7,462 bases of DNA from an uncultured Bacteroidota bacterium (GTDB taxonomy: Bacteria > Bacteroidota > Bacteroidia > Bacteroidales > SZUA-534). This document shows, one piece after another, positions 1-6,006 of this stretch (position 1 is the stretch's first letter; every line of letters begins with the position of its first letter). The stretch spans positions 1-7,462 of the forward strand of contig CALCFP010000522.1 in the NCBI GenBank assembly GCA_937900725.1. The letters run 5' to 3'. Both the position numbers and the translations under genes were made by a program. Under the pieces are notes generated by a model. The model was not told the origin of the DNA. It made no database searches and worked only from the letters and a program-made list of their open reading frames with translations.

Positions 1-1116
1 GGCTGCTTCGTCAAGCTCTTCGAGATTGATGTTTGGCGCAATGAATCCGTTATTCATCATCAACGTTGAATATATAACCTCGCTTGCGCCTGCCATCCAC
101 ATTTCGTGGCCTGTCATCGACTTGGTTGAAGTGATGTAAGGCGAACATCCGCCAAAGACTTCCTTCAGCGCCTTTGCCTCGTTGCAGTCGCCTGCGGGCG
201 TCGATGTGGCGTGCGCATTGATGTACTGAATGTCGGAAGCTGATAGTCCGGCGTTTTCCAATGCGCGCATCAGCGAGCGTTTCGGGCCGTCGACATTTGG
301 AACCGAAAGGTGGTCGCCGTTCGACGAGAAGCCGTAGCCAATAACTTCGGCAATGATAGGCGCACCGCGCTTGACTGCCGACTCGTAGTCTTCAAGTACA
401 AGGCTTGCTGCGCCACCGCTTGGGACAAGTCCGTCGCGATTGCGGTCGAAAGGCTTTGATGCCTTGGACGGTTCGTCAACCTTGGTCGAGAATGCGCTCA
501 ATCCGTCGAAACTGCATACTCCGTATGGGTTGACTTCCTGTGCGCCACCGCACAATATGCAGTCTTGCAAGCCTTGCTTTATTAGCAGGTAGCCTATGCC
601 TATTGCGTGCGAACTGCTTGCACAGGCGCTTGATATTGTGAAGTTTATGCCTTTGAGTTTGAATATCACGGATAGATTCATCGACACGGTGGAGTTGAGC
701 GACTGAAACACCGACTCGGCACCAACCAAGACAGTGCTGTGCTTTTCGCGGATAGTGTCGATTGCCGTTATGATAGGCTTGGCGCAACTGTCGTTGCCAA
801 ACAGAATCCCCACCTCGTTATTGGCAAGAAAATTATCGTCAATCCTTGCGTTTCTGAAAGCCTCAAGTGTTGAAACATAGGCATATTCACCTTGTTCGGC
901 CAACCCGCGGCGACGTTTACGGTCGAGCAGGCTTTTCATGTCGGGGCGTTCAAGAATGCCAGTCAAAGGCGAGAGAAAACCGAGTTCTGTCCTGTCAGAA
1001 TCGATGCCTATACCCGACTTGCCGTTATATAGAGAGTCCTTTACTTCGTCAAGGTTCTTGCCTATGCAAGAGTAAATTCCCATGCCAGTTATCACTACTC
1101 TGCGTTCAGTTTGCAT
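1..1116 (-). CDS. Beta-ketoacyl-ACP synthase, FabB/KAS I-like (3' end cut by window edge)
   Basis: This is a cytosolic condensing enzyme that would join an acyl-enzyme thioester to malonyl-ACP by decarboxylative Claisen condensation. The first 372 residues are present; E. coli FabB has 406, so roughly 35 C-terminal residues lie beyond position 1. It opens with RRVVITGMGIYSCIG, as KAS enzymes do. The active site is complete: Cys165 in SSACASSSHAIG, His302 in NAHATSTPAGD, Lys332 in STKSMTGH and His337. The C-terminal part (GFIAPNINLEELDEAA) is closer to FabB than to FabF. The ATG at 1116 starts right at the conserved N-terminus. Oddities are GHEMWMAGASE where FabF has GHLLGAAG, and a basic RKRRRG patch at 66-71. 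A KAS of this kind could serve ordinary fatty acid synthesis or an aryl-polyene/dialkylresorcinol-type cluster; the neighbours that would decide lie off the left edge. The fold and activity are firm, the pathway is not. Confidence 0.93.
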   Translation of the reverse strand, partial: MQTERRVVITGMGIYSCIGKNLDEVKDSLYNGKSGIGIDSDRTELGFLSPLTGILERPDMKSLLDRKRRRGLAEQGEYAYVSTLEAFRNARIDDNFLANNEVGILFGNDSCAKPIITAIDTIREKHSTVLVGAESVFQSLNSTVSMNLSVIFKLKGINFTISSACASSSHAIGIGYLLIKQGLQDCILCGGAQEVNPYGVCSFDGLSAFSTKVDEPSKASKPFDRNRDGLVPSGGAASLVLEDYESAVKRGAPIIAEVIGYGFSSNGDHLSVPNVDGPKRSLMRALENAGLSASDIQYINAHATSTPAGDCNEAKALKEVFGGCSPYITSTKSMTGHEMWMAGASEVIYSTLMMNNGFIAPNINLEELDEAA

Positions 1117-1198
1117 AAGGACTGATTGTCTATTTTATTTATAATAAATACTTTAAGCAATATCAGCAATGCCGTTGCCTTGTCTTTTATACAAACTG

Positions 1199-1229
1199 CG
1201 AATATAACGTTTTAATTTTAAGGTGAAAA
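1199..1229 (-). promoter_or_regulatory. Weak candidate promoter for the ketosynthase gene
   Basis: Read on the minus strand, TTTT (1229-1226), a 19-base spacer and TATATTCG (1206-1199) resemble the Bacteroidota TTTG-N19-TAnnTTTG promoter, with one mismatch in each box. It sits about 80 bases upstream of the ATG, in the AT-rich gap after the symporter stop. No terminator hairpin with a T tract was seen in that gap, so read-through from the symporter unit is also possible. Confidence 0.3.
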
Positions 1230-1289
1230 CTAATATTTGTGGGGAGATGCCAATTGGCTCTTGTTGCAAGAAAATCCCTTCAGTTGCTT

Positions 1290-2622
1290 TCAGTCGTTAG
1301 TTTTTCTCTTCCAAAGCCACTTGTTGGTCTCTTTGGCGATAACTCCCGAGAGCAGGATGAGCGACACAAGGTTTGGAATCGCCATAAGGGCGTTCATGCA
1401 GTCGGCAATGTCCCATACAACCGTCAGGTTTGCCACTGCGCCAACCAGTATGCCGGCTATCCATAGCACTTTGAACCATTTCACCAGACGGCGTCCGCGG
1501 CTCAGATACTCGACGGCCTTCTCGCCATAATAATACCAGCCCAGAATGGTGGAAAGTGAGAATGTAACTATGCCAAAGGTTAGGATGAACGGCCCCACAA
1601 CGGGCAGTTTGCCGAATGCTTCCTTGGTAAGTACAGCCCCGTGTACATAGTCGATGTCGGGGTAGGCGACAATGCTGCTTACAAGCACTAAGCCGGTCAA
1701 GGCGCAAATGACAACCGTGTCCCAGAATGTTGCCGATGATGACACAAGCGCCTGTTGTACAGGATTCTTAGTACGGGCCGCTGCCGCGATAATCGGTGCC
1801 GAACCCATGCCCGACTCGTTGGAGAAGAGTCCGCGGGCTATGCCGTAGCGTGCCACCATAATCACCGATGAGCCAACGAAACCGCCACCGGCAGCCGTAG
1901 CCGCCACCTGCACCGCACCAGGTCTTACCGAAGGCAAGCAATGCCAATATCAGCAGGCATCCGATAATGTAGAACCCGGCCATTATAGGCACGAACCAGT
2001 TGCAAACTTTGGCTATGCCTTTAACGCCGAATATCAGCACAAGCGCTATGAGTGATGCACAGATTATGCCTGTTGCCAAAGGATTTATACCGCAAGCCTC
2101 TGAAAGGATTGTACTCACTGCGTTTGACTGCACAGTGTTGCCTATTCCGAACGATGCAAAAGCCGTGAACACGCAGAAAAGCGTTGCAAGCCATTTAAGG
2201 CCCAACCCGCGGTCGAGGGCGAACATCGGGCCGCCTATCATCTGCCCGCCACGTGCCTTCACTCGGTATTTTATTGCCAGAAGGCCTTCGGAATATTTTG
2301 TGGCGATGCCGAATATTCCAGTCAGCCAGCACCACAGCACAGCACCCGGGCCACCCAGCGACACGGCTGTGGCGACACCTATGATGTTTCCTGTGCCTAC
2401 CGTTGCGGCCAGCGATGTGGCAAGCGAAGCAAACTGACTGACGTCGCCTTTCGACTTTCCGCCGTCGCTTTTGACCGACAACTTTATAGCCGTAAAAATC
2501 TTGCGTTGCGGAAACTTAAGTCTGACAGTCAGGAAGATGTGCGTACCCAGCAGCAAGATGATCATAGGCCATCCCCACAGGAACGACGACAATGACCCGA
2601 TAAGTTCCGAAAAGCTGTTCAT
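1290..2622 (-). pseudogene. Sodium:alanine/glycine symporter (AGCS family), frame disrupted near 1895-1945
   Basis: This would be an inner-membrane Na+-coupled alanine/glycine carrier of the AGCS family (TC 2.A.25). The first frame runs from the ATG at 2622, with an in-frame TAA just upstream, and reads as a normal AGCS N-terminal half. It has the TVGTGNIIGVATAV motif at about 74-87, SLGGPGAVLWCWLTGIFGIA, and hydrophobic segments up to VPIMAGFYIIGCLLILAL. Past about residue 238 this frame turns into Gly/Arg-rich nonsense and stops at 1768. The family sequence resumes one frame over, from about 1908, as AATAAGGGFVGSSVIM, then GIARGLFSNESGMGSAP (1844-1794) and the remaining membrane segments down to a TGA at 1290. 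Together the halves give about 443 residues, near the family's usual 450. From memory of relatives, the junction also looks about six residues short. No other damage is visible, so this is either a recent pseudogene or a sequencing/assembly error. Its start is only about 27 bases past the tRNA terminator, and no promoter is evident there. Confidence 0.88.
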
Positions 2623-2649
2623 CAGTCGCAGTTAAATAGGTTAGAAAAC

Positions 2650-2678
2650 AAAAAAGGACTCCGTTTGCCGGAATCCTT
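2650..2678 (-). terminator. Intrinsic terminator after tRNA-Phe
   Basis: On the minus strand the 10-base arm AAGGATTCCG (2678-2669) pairs with CGGAGTCCTT (2663-2654) around the loop GCAAA, with one G·T wobble. A T tract down to 2650 follows. The hairpin begins 10 bases beyond the tRNA discriminator base, so it ends the tRNA transcript and separates it from the symporter gene. Confidence 0.88.
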
Positions 2679-2687
2679 CTTTGTAGG

Positions 2688-2760
2688 TGGTGCCAACGGG
2701 AATCGAACCAGTGACACAAGGATTTTCAGTCCTTTGCTCTACCAACTGAGCTATGGCACC
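2688..2760 (-). tRNA. tRNA-Phe (GAA)
   Basis: The 73 bases fold as a standard cloverleaf. The acceptor stem is GGTGCCA/TGGCACC and the D stem GCTC/GAGC with loop AGTTGGTA. The anticodon stem is AAGGA/TCCTT around CTGAAAA, which places anticodon GAA at 34-36. The variable loop is GTGTC and the T loop TTCGATT. The anticodon assigns it to phenylalanine codons TTC/TTT. The discriminator is A, and the genome continues CCT, so the terminal CCA is not fully encoded and must be completed by CCA-adding enzyme. The T stem (ACTGG/CCCGT) has one T·C mismatch at pair 51-63. An exact-consensus promoter lies upstream and an intrinsic terminator downstream, so it is a single-gene unit. Confidence 0.98.
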
Positions 2761-2780
2761 CTCATTGCTTAAGAGCGTTG

Positions 2781-2811
2781 CAAAAGTAGATAAAAATGCA
2801 TAACGACCAAA
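2781..2811 (-). promoter_or_regulatory. Bacteroidota-type promoter of tRNA-Phe
   Basis: Read on the minus strand, TTTG (2811-2808), exactly 19 bases, then TACTTTTG (2788-2781) match the Bacteroidota primary sigma consensus TTTG-N19-TAnnTTTG with no mismatch. The -7 box ends about 20 bases before the tRNA 5' end, leaving a short leader to be trimmed by RNase P. This is the best promoter in the window and supports the phylum assignment. Confidence 0.85.
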
Positions 2812-2891
2812 CGTTTTGGACAAAAAATATTATTCAACTGTACATCAGTGCATTGTACGTGCAACATCTGCTTATTGGCCTGCTATTACAT

Positions 2892-2924
2892 CCATCAATT
2901 GGCTTTTACAAAGCTGATTGATGG
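2892..2924. repeat. Long intergenic hairpin without T tract
   Basis: The arm CCATCAAT-TG-GCTTT (2892-2906) pairs with AAAGC-TG-ATTGATGG (2910-2924) around the loop TAC. This gives a continuous 15-base-pair stem with two internal G·T wobbles. Neither side carries a T run, so it does not look like an intrinsic terminator. It lies in the divergent spacer between the tRNA-Phe promoter and the mrp promoter, about 70 bases upstream of the latter's -7 box. It could be an operator, an RNA structure or a dispersed palindromic repeat; the sequence alone does not decide. Confidence 0.6.
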
Positions 2925-2972
2925 CAAAAATGAGCATTTCTGACATGGGTTGGTGTTTGAATTGTCGCCAAA

Positions 2973-3003
2973 TGTGCCATTGCATTTAAAAAACGTATCT
3001 TTG
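2973..3003 (+). promoter_or_regulatory. Probable promoter of mrp
   Basis: TGTG (2973-2976), 19 bases, then TATCTTTG (2996-3003) match TTTG-N19-TAnnTTTG, with one mismatch in the -33 box and an exact -7 box. Transcription should start a few bases after 3003, leaving a leader of about 20 bases before the ATG at 3031. This argues against the longer in-frame reading from the TTG at 2950, which would start upstream of the transcript. Confidence 0.65.
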
Positions 3004-3030
3004 TGGCGGTTTGAAAAAAGAAGACGTGAA

Positions 3031-4122
3031 ATGGAAATAACACCGGCACAGGTGTTCGGGGTGCTGCGAACCGTGGTTCATCCCGAACTGAAAAAGGACA
3101 TCATTCAACTTGGAATGGTGCAAAATCTTGAAATTGACGGCAGCAATGTGAGCTTTGCCTTGTTGGTCGGGAAAAAGGAAAGCACCAACATCGCCTTGCT
3201 AAAACAAAACTGCGTTGATGCGCTTGAAAAGTCATTGCCAGGAATTAGCGTTCGTGGCAATATCAAGGTTCAGGCCAAGGCTGAAACCGAGGAGGAAGAG
3301 AAGAACGGCCTCCGCAACGTGAAAAACATAATTGCCGTAGCCTCAGGCAAAGGCGGTGTCGGAAAATCGACAGTCGCCGTAAATCTGGCAGTGGCACTGG
3401 CACAGAAAGGCGCAAAAGTAGGCCTTGTCGATGCCGACATCTACGGACCTTCTATTCCGCTCATGTTCGACCTGCCCGATGCCCGCCCGATGTCAAATGA
3501 CGAACAGATGATAGTGCCTGTCGAAAAATATGGCGTCAAGCTGCTGTCGATAGGATTCTTCGTGAACGCAAAGGATGCGCTTGTATGGCGCGGACCAATG
3601 GCAAGCAGCGCACTCAAGCAGATGATAATGGAAGGTGCCTGGGGCGAGCTCGACTATCTGCTCATCGACATGCCTCCAGGTACCGGCGACATCCATCTGG
3701 CCCTAATACAGATGCTTGCCATTACTGGCGCAATCATTGTAAGCACGCCACAGGAAGTGGCCCTTGCCGATGCCCTGAAGGGAATGAACATGTTCCGCAA
3801 CGAGAAGATAAACGTGCCTGTGCTCGGATTGGTCGAGAATATGGCTTGGTTCACGCCCGCCGAATTGCCAAACAACAAATACTACATTTTCGGCAATGGA
3901 GGATGCAAGAAGCTGGCCGAGACGGAAAACGTCAGACTGCTCGGGCAGATACCCCTGGTTCAGAGCGTACGTGAAGGTGGCGACAACGGAATGCCTGCCG
4001 CTATGGACAGCAACACCATAACCGGCAGTTACTTCCATGCCTTGGCCGACAACGTTATTGAAGCCATCGACTACCGCAACCGGAATTTGGACGCAAGTCA
4101 CAAGGTTGAAGTTAAGAAATAG
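3031..4122 (+). CDS. mrp: Mrp/NBP35-family Fe-S cluster carrier ATPase (ApbC-like)
   Basis: This is a cytosolic P-loop ATPase of the Mrp/ApbC/NBP35 family, whose members bind and deliver Fe-S clusters to apo-proteins. The product has 363 residues. Residues 1-82 form a DUF59/MIP18-like N-terminal domain (PAQVFGVLRTVVHPEL...). An acidic linker follows (about 84-92). The deviant Walker A, ASGKGGVGKST, is at 104-114, followed by VDADIYGPS (133-141), the Walker B region LLIDMPPGTGD (210-220), TPQEVALAD (239-247) and GLVENMAWF (266-274). After VENM, E. coli Mrp has a CxxC pair that ligates the cluster between two subunits. Here the segment reads FTPAELPNNKYYIFGNGG with no cysteine pair, leaving only a single Cys292 nearby. 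I believe relatives in Bacteroidota share this, so the cluster ligands may differ. The start at 3031 is chosen because the in-frame extension runs through the promoter and adds nothing family-like. It is a single-gene unit with promoter and terminator. Confidence 0.95.
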   Translation: MEITPAQVFGVLRTVVHPELKKDIIQLGMVQNLEIDGSNVSFALLVGKKESTNIALLKQNCVDALEKSLPGISVRGNIKVQAKAETEEEEKNGLRNVKNIIAVASGKGGVGKSTVAVNLAVALAQKGAKVGLVDADIYGPSIPLMFDLPDARPMSNDEQMIVPVEKYGVKLLSIGFFVNAKDALVWRGPMASSALKQMIMEGAWGELDYLLIDMPPGTGDIHLALIQMLAITGAIIVSTPQEVALADALKGMNMFRNEKINVPVLGLVENMAWFTPAELPNNKYYIFGNGGCKKLAETENVRLLGQIPLVQSVREGGDNGMPAAMDSNTITGSYFHALADNVIEAIDYRNRNLDASHKVEVKK

Positions 4123-4136
4123 CGTGCACTAGCACG
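4123..4136. repeat. Small inverted repeat just after the mrp stop
   Basis: CGTGC (4123-4127) and GCACG (4132-4136) pair around ACTA immediately after the TAG stop. At five pairs and with no T tract it is not a terminator on its own; the real terminator follows 15 bases later. It may only help fold the 3' end of the message. Confidence 0.4.
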
Positions 4137-4150
4137 TGAATGTCATAATC

Positions 4151-4180
4151 TCCCCCAATGGCAGCATTGGGGGATTTTTT
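4151..4180 (+). terminator. Intrinsic terminator of mrp
   Basis: TCCCCCAATG (4151-4160) pairs perfectly with CATTGGGGGA (4165-4174) around the loop GCAG and is followed by six T (4175-4180). It begins 28 bases after the mrp stop and has a very GC-rich stem base, so it should be efficient. It separates mrp from the lipoprotein gene downstream. Confidence 0.93.
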
Positions 4181-4453
4181 ATTGCACAAAGACAGCAAAA
4201 TTCCACGTTATGGTTGCTAATCTGATTCATGATTGAATTTTCATGGGCGGTTTCAAATGATTGTTAATCAAATTTCATTAATTTAGTTCTTTCTAAATGG
4301 CATTGCCATAAGTCTCTTTGTCGTGATTCAGTAATCTTTTTTGATTGTATGCTTTGGCGCAATGGAATCAGCAAGATGGTATAAGCGCACAAAGGGTTGA
4401 AGTTGACATTCTTTTTTTAATACATAGTAATAACCAAACAACTTTTTCAGACT
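4181..4453 (+). other. Gene-free leader region of the thioredoxin lipoprotein gene
   Basis: No convincing gene is seen in these 273 AT-rich bases, which must hold the promoter of the next gene. No exact TAnnTTTG box with a correctly spaced TTTG was found. Weak candidates are TATGCTTTG at 4348-4356, one base too long, and TTGACA (4403-4408) 16 bases before TAGTAA (4425-4430). A small perfect inverted repeat, ATGGCA-T-TGCCAT, lies at 4297-4309. Confidence 0.4.
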
Positions 4454-5602
4454 ATGAAAAGACATTTCCTACAACTGGCTGGCGCATTACTGACGGCTGG
4501 CGTCGCCATTTCGTGCTCAAACAAGCAACAAACATTTACAATCGATGGTACAGTATCTGAAGATATTACCGATACGGCCTATTACGTGTACATTTCCGAC
4601 GCAAGCCTGAATTTCTCGCAAGTCCCGGTTGACACTATCATTGTCAAGGACAAGAAATTCTCATACACCTCAAACATAGGCGAGCCACGTTTGATAAACC
4701 TTCAAGCTGTCTTCAAGGACGGCACGGTGTGCAATGCGGTTGTCGATATCTTCCTTATGCCAGGCGAAACAGCGCAACTGAAGGTTTGCAATGGATTTTA
4801 CGAGCTTACAGGTTCAAAATTCTACAAGGAATGGAACGATTTTGAAACCTTCTATAAGAATATAAGAAAAGAACTTAGTACAATGGTAGCAGAAATTAAT
4901 ACTCTTGATAGGTCAGATACCGCCTTGTTCAATCAAAAGGTTAAAGAGTATAACGAAAAAAGCGACTCTATCACAGGGTATGTTAAGGAGCACAACAGTG
5001 AGGAAGGAGTAGTGGTTCTTGCGTGTGCATTTATGGGTGCGCCTACAAGCCTGTTGCTCGACAGCACTAATCTGGAACTTAGAAACGGACGCTTGAAAAC
5101 ATTCCTCGATACACTTTGCGTAAGGGAACAGCGCGCCATTGAAGCACAGAAGAAAATTGAGGAAAAATATGCTGCGGCAATGGCTGAAACAGCCGAAGGA
5201 ATGATGTTCAAGGATTTTGAGGCTGAATATGACGGCAAGGTTCAGAAATTGTCGGACTTTGTTGGCAAGGGCAAATATGTGCTGGTCGATTTCTGGGCAA
5301 GTTGGTGTGGACCTTGCCGTCAGGAAATCCCAAATCTGATTAAGGTATGGGAGAAATACAGTGGCAAAAACTTCGAAGTGTTGGGTGTGGCATCGTGGGA
5401 CGAACCTGGTGACACCAAGAAAGCCATTGACGAGTTGGGCATCAAGTATCCGCAAATTATGAATGCGCAAAACGCTGGTACCGACGTGTACGGCATTGGC
5501 GGCATTCCGCAAATCATTCTTTTCGGTCCAGACGGAACAATCCTACACCGTGATTTGCGTGGCAACGCAGTTGAGGAAGCTGTTGCTAAATATTTGAAAT
5601 AG
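4454..5602 (+). CDS. TlpA-like thiol-disulfide lipoprotein (N-terminal DUF4369-like, C-terminal thioredoxin domain)
   Basis: This is a predicted envelope lipoprotein that carries out thiol-disulfide exchange in the periplasm. The 382-residue protein starts with a signal peptide (MKRHFLQLAGALLTAG) ending in the lipobox AISC, so Cys21 would be lipidated. The next residues, SNKQQ, are not acidic, which fits a periplasm-facing anchor rather than surface display. Residues 26-115 look like the beta-rich DUF4369 domain (FTIDGTVSE, FLMPGETAQL). Residues 120-245 are helical and charged. The AhpC/TSA/TlpA-type thioredoxin domain begins at about 250 (FKDFEAEYDGKVQKLSDF). It has the redox site WASWCGPC with Cys285 and Cys288, and the cis-proline Pro352 in GGIPQ. 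DUF4369-thioredoxin proteins are numerous in Bacteroidota, and their substrates are mostly unknown; cytochrome c maturation or repair of oxidised envelope proteins are options. It is a single-gene unit, insulated by the mrp terminator before it and its own after it. Confidence 0.93.
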   Translation: MKRHFLQLAGALLTAGVAISCSNKQQTFTIDGTVSEDITDTAYYVYISDASLNFSQVPVDTIIVKDKKFSYTSNIGEPRLINLQAVFKDGTVCNAVVDIFLMPGETAQLKVCNGFYELTGSKFYKEWNDFETFYKNIRKELSTMVAEINTLDRSDTALFNQKVKEYNEKSDSITGYVKEHNSEEGVVVLACAFMGAPTSLLLDSTNLELRNGRLKTFLDTLCVREQRAIEAQKKIEEKYAAAMAETAEGMMFKDFEAEYDGKVQKLSDFVGKGKYVLVDFWASWCGPCRQEIPNLIKVWEKYSGKNFEVLGVASWDEPGDTKKAIDELGIKYPQIMNAQNAGTDVYGIGGIPQIILFGPDGTILHRDLRGNAVEEAVAKYLK

Positions 5603-5621
5603 CTGTAAATGAATATTCATT

Positions 5622-5653
5622 AAAAAGGCTGTCCCAATGGACAGCCTTTTTTT
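5622..5653 (+). terminator. Intrinsic terminator of the thioredoxin lipoprotein gene
   Basis: AAAAAGGCTGTCC (5622-5634) pairs perfectly with GGACAGCCTTTTT (5639-5651) around the loop CAAT, with a seven-T tract at 5647-5653. It lies 19 bases past the stop. The matching A run on the other arm means it could also stop transcripts from the right on the minus strand. Confidence 0.95.
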
Positions 5654-5941
5654 GTGGTTGAAGTTTGTTGTGCTATTCAACCTATAGAGTAACTCTATTT
5701 GCAACGAATTTTCAAAGGGTTTTTATTAAAGGGAAGTTCTATAAATTGCTTTGTAGTGATTTTGAAGATTCTGTAGAGACGTTGTGGTGATTGTAGAGAC
5801 GCAAAATTTTGCCTCTCCACAACACCGCGTCTCTAACTGTTCAGCAAGAAGGCGCAAAAAATCAAAAGCACACAAAAGATTGAAGAATAACCCATATTAA
5901 AAAAGATATAATAGGGGAATTTATTGAAGTTCCATAAAATC
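5654..5941. other. Intergenic region between convergent genes, no gene seen
   Basis: This spacer, flanked by two terminators, has no plausible open frame. It holds a perfect inverted repeat, ATAGAGT-A-ACTCTAT (5684-5698), and the composite repeat at 5772-5837. It also has a near-direct repeat, GAAGTTCTATAAA at 5733-5745 against GAAGTTCCATAAA at 5926-5938, with one mismatch in 13. The two copies bracket the composite repeat, and might mark the ends of a decayed insertion or be chance similarity in AT-rich DNA. Confidence 0.45.
5772..5837. repeat. Composite inverted and direct repeat (TGTAGAGACG family)
   Basis: TGTAGAGACG occurs twice with exact 20-base spacing (5772-5781 and 5792-5801). The complement, CGTCTCTA, lies at 5828-5835 and pairs with the first copy. 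GTTGTGG (5781-5787) pairs with CCACAAC (5817-5823). The second copy leads into the perfect palindrome GCAAAATTTTGC (5801-5812) flanked by AGAG/CTCT. The result is a nested, imperfect foldback of about 65 bases. Its layout suits a small non-coding dispersed repeat rather than a gene. I recall similar GTAGAGACG palindromes as intergenic repeats in several bacterial groups, but copy number here is unknown. Confidence 0.65.
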
Positions 5942-5977
5942 AAAAGAGGGTACGGCAATATGTCGCACCCTCTTTTT
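5942..5977 (-). terminator. Terminator of the Big_2 lipoprotein gene (bidirectional form)
   Basis: AAAAGAGGGT (5942-5951) pairs with ACCCTCTTTT (5967-5976); inside, CGGC pairs with GTCG after a single mismatch. On the minus strand the hairpin is followed by TCTTTT and more T-rich sequence, 30 bases past the stop of the gene at 6007. The T run on the plus side makes it potentially bidirectional. Confidence 0.85.
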
Positions 5978-6006
5978 AACTCATTGTATGATTTTTAATG
6001 TATTGC

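Noticed and set aside
1249..1258. GCCAATTGGC palindrome as a symporter terminator
   Set aside because: It has no loop and no T tract on the minus strand, so it cannot act as an intrinsic terminator.
2000..2437. A 145-codon plus-strand open frame opposite the symporter
   Set aside because: It is antisense to clear AGCS coding sequence and has a composition typical of a shadow frame.
2950..3030. N-terminal extension of Mrp from a TTG codon
   Set aside because: It overlaps the probable promoter, begins with a non-ATG codon and adds no family-like sequence; the domain begins naturally at the ATG at 3031.
4913..5512. A long minus-strand frame opposite the thioredoxin lipoprotein gene
   Set aside because: The plus strand encodes an intact DUF4369-thioredoxin protein with catalytic motifs; the antisense frame has none and no start signals.
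5772..5837. Two spaced direct repeats as the start of a CRISPR array
   Set aside because: Only two 10-base copies exist with a 20-base period, they are part of a foldback, and no cas genes are present.
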